7,448 bases of DNA, taken from Pseudomonadota bacterium (GTDB lineage: Bacteria; Pseudomonadota; Gammaproteobacteria; Burkholderiales; Burkholderiaceae_A). This document shows, piece after piece, positions 5,112 through 7,448 of this stretch. The DNA lies in assembly GCA_002684875.1 (NCBI GenBank), contig NYVY01000015.1, positions 3,718 to 11,165 of the forward strand. Reading direction: 5' to 3'. A program made the position numbers and the translations under genes. The first letter of the stretch is position 1, and each line of letters starts with the position of its first letter. The notes below the pieces were generated by a model. It made no database searches and was not told the DNA's origin. It worked only from the letters and a program-made list of their open reading frames with translations.

Positions 5112-5357
5112 ATGGCAGAAGAAATACATGAATATAAGACTGCTAGATCAGGTGGGAAAATAAGCCTTAAGATTGGATCCGACTATGATTATAAAAAAGG
5201 AAACGTAAGGGACTTGGCAAATATTAAAGTGGCTGGAGAGATGTGTGTTGGAAAGATTATTAAACTAATTATAGAAGCGTCGAAGAGGACATTGATGCAG
5301 CCTCATACTGGAGCAGTGAAAGTTGTGCAACATGTTTACGATTATAGGGTCAAATAG
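5112..5357 (+). CDS. Unrecognised small protein, 81 aa from first ATG
   Basis: From the ATG the product is 81 residues, soluble and charged, with a basic N-terminal half (EIHEYKTARSGGKISLKIG) and a helical part containing VGKIIKLIIEASKR (about 46-59), ending HVYDYRVK. The same frame is open for 46 more codons upstream, back to just after a TAG at 4971-4973, and that part also looks coding (for example GFESAWIKAEKNNLKRYYIK). It contains no ATG, GTG or TTG, and the ATG at 5112 lacks a good ribosome-binding site. The gene may therefore be a truncated remnant of a longer one, or use a rare start such as ATT at 4980. It ends 8 bases inside the convergent AI-2E-family gene. The family is not recognised. 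Confidence 0.5.
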   Translation: MAEEIHEYKTARSGGKISLKIGSDYDYKKGNVRDLANIKVAGEMCVGKIIKLIIEASKRTLMQPHTGAVKVVQHVYDYRVK

Positions 5358-6315
5358 CATTGTTTTTGACCGCTTGTGTTATCAATGAGGTAGCGATGGC
5401 AGTTACAGGAATAGCTATTAATAAGCCAGTGAAGCCAAGTAACGAACCAAAAACGATTATTGAAAAAATTACAGCCAATGGGTGAAGCCCAACCGTTTCT
5501 CCAACAAGTTTTGGTGTTAGAAAAAACCCTTCAATTACCTGACCAACGGAAAATATTATTAAAGTTGTCAATGCACCTGCCGTCAATCCTAAATCAAGAA
5601 TACCTGCAAGAAGTGCAATGATAGTAGCGAGAAAAAAACCTATATAAGGTAGAACAAGGAGAATTCCTGAGAGAATACCAATTGGTAGCCAGTTTTCGTA
5701 GCTGAAAAAATATAATGCTGTAGAGTAAAACAAACCCATTGCTAGTATCGTGTAGGCTTGCCCTTTTATGTATAGCCGCAATTTTTTATCAGTCTCCGAT
5801 AGAATGATGCTAAAAGCGCTCCTCATTCTTACAGGAACAAATTTTATAATACTTGCTAAAAGTGTGTTCCAATCACGCAGCAGATAAAACATAGTGACTG
5901 GGACTAGAACAACCCATCCAATAATATCTAAAATAATATTAGTACCTCTCAATAAAAACTTAAATACAAATGTTGAGACCTCTTCTTTATTTCCGTCAAG
6001 ATAAGATAAAAGCTTTAACTTTGTAGAATTGATAAGATTTGCGGAGTCTGGTAAGTTCAGTCGCTCTATAATTGGCATTAATTGAGTATGAGCAACTGAG
6101 ATCATTAACGGAAATCGGTCTTTGAGTTTTTGAAGTTCTGATCCTAAAAGAGGAGCTAAAATTATTAGAAGGGAAGAAATTAATGTTAGACAAATAAGAA
6201 TTGAGACAATGCTAGCCAAGGATCTTGATGAAAAAAAACTTGTTAGTCTAGCGCACAATGGTTGAGTCAAATAAGCAAAAAACAAAGAGGAAAAAAATAA
6301 TAGAACAATTGTCAT
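5350..6315 (-). CDS. AI-2E/PerM family membrane transporter
   Basis: 321 residues with the family hallmarks (PF01594): FAYLTQPL near the N-terminus (13-20), YLLRDW (144-149), KGQ (184-186), LPYIGFFLA (222-230), PKLVGETVGLHPLAVIFSI (268-286) and the final GFTGLLIAIPVTA (294-306). Hydrophobic helices lie at about 2-20, 33-57, 125-147, 188-205, 210-240, 245-265 and 276-311, with a soluble loop at 58-120. Members export or exchange small solutes; only some move autoinducer-2, and the substrate here is unknown. It is shorter at the N-terminus than the usual 340-360 residues, and one leading helix seems absent. The upstream in-frame sequence reaches a stop within nine codons without a normal start, so the ATG at 6315 is the only good choice. 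It overlaps the metZ stop as ATGA, implying coupled translation. Its 3' end overlaps the convergent 81-codon ORF by 8 bases. Confidence 0.92.
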   Translation of the reverse strand: MTIVLLFFSSLFFAYLTQPLCARLTSFFSSRSLASIVSILICLTLISSLLIILAPLLGSELQKLKDRFPLMISVAHTQLMPIIERLNLPDSANLINSTKLKLLSYLDGNKEEVSTFVFKFLLRGTNIILDIIGWVVLVPVTMFYLLRDWNTLLASIIKFVPVRMRSAFSIILSETDKKLRLYIKGQAYTILAMGLFYSTALYFFSYENWLPIGILSGILLVLPYIGFFLATIIALLAGILDLGLTAGALTTLIIFSVGQVIEGFFLTPKLVGETVGLHPLAVIFSIIVFGSLLGFTGLLIAIPVTAIATSLITQAVKNNAI

Positions 6316-7448
6316 AAGTACCCAAAAGATGAATCTAGATCGTTAATTAAATCTTGTGTTTCTTCAAGTCCTACTGATAGTCGAATCAAACCTGGACTGA
6401 TACCAGCTATATTTTGTTGTTGTTGTGATAGTTTTAAATGAGTTGTTGTAGCAGGATGAGTTATCGTTGAGCGGGTATCCCCCAGGTTTCCAGTTCGTGA
6501 GAATAAGTTTACATTGTCTATGATTTTCCAAGCTTTTTCTTTTGCACAGCTATCCCATGGATTAAGTATTTCAAAAGAAACAAGTGCGCCTCCAGTCTGT
6601 TGTTGTTTGGAAGCTAAATCGTACTGCGGGTGTGTTTTAAGTCCAGGATAGTATACATTGCTAACTTTTTTGTTAGAATCTAACCATTCAGCGACTTTTT
6701 TTGAATTAATGGAATGGGCATCCATCCTAATTTTTAATGTTTCCAGTGATTTCAAAAGTATCCAAGCGTTAAAAGGGGTTAAGGAAAAACCAGAAAAGCG
6801 CATCGTTTGTTTCATTTTTTCGACTAGTTTTTTACTGCCTGCAATGGCCCCACCTAAAGCCCTTCCTTGCCCATCAATAAATTTTGTTGCTGAATGGAGC
6901 GATAAATCTATACCGAAGTCCAGAGGGTTTTGTAATGCAGGAGTAAGAATGCAATTATCCACCACGGAAATTGTATTCGAATTTTTCGCCAAAGTTGCTA
7001 TTTTTGATAAATCTGCAAGTTCGTTACGCGGGTTAGAAGGTGACTCCAAAAAAAGTAATTTCGTTTGTTTAGTAATCTTTTTGCTCCAGTCTTCGATATC
7101 CGTAAGGTTAGCATAATCGATTTGAACGCCAAATTTCTTTAATATTGTTTCGAATCCTTGAATTGTAGCTCCGAACAAACTTGGTGTCGTAAGGACGCGG
7201 TCTCCTGACCTAAGAAACGTCAAACATAGAAGAAAAATTGCTGCCATCCCAGAAGCTGTTGCACAGCAGGATTCAGCATTTTCAAGTTTAGCCAGTCTTT
7301 CTTCAAACATTTCCACGGTTGGATTGGTAAAACGAGAATAGATAAAACCTGAAGAGTTTCCAGAAAAATGATCTTCAGCATCTTTAGCGGTTTTAAAAAC
7401 AAAACTAGAAGTTTGAAAGATTGCTTCTGAGTGTTCTCCGAATTCGGA
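6312..7448 (-). CDS. metZ: O-succinylhomoserine sulfhydrylase, 5' end outside window
   Basis: 378 residues are visible, open to the right edge; about 10-25 N-terminal residues are probably missing. This PLP-dependent Cys/Met-metabolism enzyme (PF01053) makes homocysteine from O-succinylhomoserine and sulfide, in methionine synthesis. Counted from the window edge, the key features are FGEHSEAIF (3-11), YSRFTNPT (37-44, with the Tyr/Arg that bind the cofactor phosphate of the partner subunit), SGMAA (66-70), the pyridine-binding Asp in VVDN (D164) and SATKFIDGQGR (186-196), with K189 as the Schiff-base lysine. The DGQGR after the lysine is the signature I associate with MetZ rather than MetB or MetC. 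The C-terminus has SRTGNLGDTRSTITHPA, also typical. All expected residues are present, so it should be active. A GTG at 7316 is internal, not the start. The downstream transporter gene overlaps its stop codon. Confidence 0.93.
   Translation of the reverse strand, partial: SEFGEHSEAIFQTSSFVFKTAKDAEDHFSGNSSGFIYSRFTNPTVEMFEERLAKLENAESCCATASGMAAIFLLCLTFLRSGDRVLTTPSLFGATIQGFETILKKFGVQIDYANLTDIEDWSKKITKQTKLLFLESPSNPRNELADLSKIATLAKNSNTISVVDNCILTPALQNPLDFGIDLSLHSATKFIDGQGRALGGAIAGSKKLVEKMKQTMRFSGFSLTPFNAWILLKSLETLKIRMDAHSINSKKVAEWLDSNKKVSNVYYPGLKTHPQYDLASKQQQTGGALVSFEILNPWDSCAKEKAWKIIDNVNLFSRTGNLGDTRSTITHPATTTHLKLSQQQQNIAGISPGLIRLSVGLEETQDLINDLDSSFGYL

Noticed and set aside
6658..7116. Plus-strand 152-codon open frame opposite metZ.
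   Set aside because: It is an antisense shadow; the minus strand encodes clear MetZ motifs, including the cofactor lysine, over the same interval.
7220..7402. Minus-strand 60-codon frame in the metZ region.
   Set aside because: It is an out-of-frame shadow of metZ, whose own frame is continuous to the window edge with all family motifs.

Overview
The window is AT-rich (roughly two thirds A+T by eye). It looks like chromosomal DNA from a low-GC, possibly streamlined, Gram-negative proteobacterium. A betaproteobacterium is my best guess, because a bactofilin, a DUF6776-like membrane protein and an M23 (LytM) peptidase sit in one operon, metZ (the O-succinylhomoserine route) is present, and there are surface-adhesin-E-like proteins. 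The taxonomic placement is inference.

Layout from left to right. Positions 2-598 (+) hold the 3' end of an unrecognised gene, followed by an unlisted 54-residue two-helix membrane ORF. This pair converges on the envelope operon at 2642-615 (-): an M23 peptidase with all metal and catalytic residues, then a DUF6776-like inner-membrane coiled-coil protein, then a bactofilin. Gaps between the three are 11-13 bases. The likely joint role is to localise peptidoglycan remodelling through a bactofilin scaffold.

Positions 2643-5357 look accessory, made of small, mostly unrecognised genes. On the minus strand are a 161-residue soluble protein, a 62-codon ORF that has a good ribosome-binding site but an ATA where the start should be, and an apparent decayed or frameshifted fragment. 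On the plus strand, divergent from the 161-residue gene, is a cassette of three closely spaced genes. The first encodes an adhesin-E-like protein with neither signal peptide nor cysteine pair, the second a small exported eight-cysteine protein, and the third a conventional exported adhesin-E-like protein whose start lies inside the second gene. An 81-codon ORF follows; its frame stays open 46 codons upstream of its first ATG.

Positions 7448-5350 (-) return to conserved genes: metZ, cut by the window edge, coupled by an ATGA overlap to an AI-2E/PerM-family membrane protein. The 3' end of that gene overlaps the 81-codon ORF tail to tail by 8 bases.

No tRNA, rRNA, CRISPR array, insertion sequence or convincing rho-independent terminator was seen. 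The best candidates for something undescribed are the small-protein island and its two ORFs with no standard start codon.
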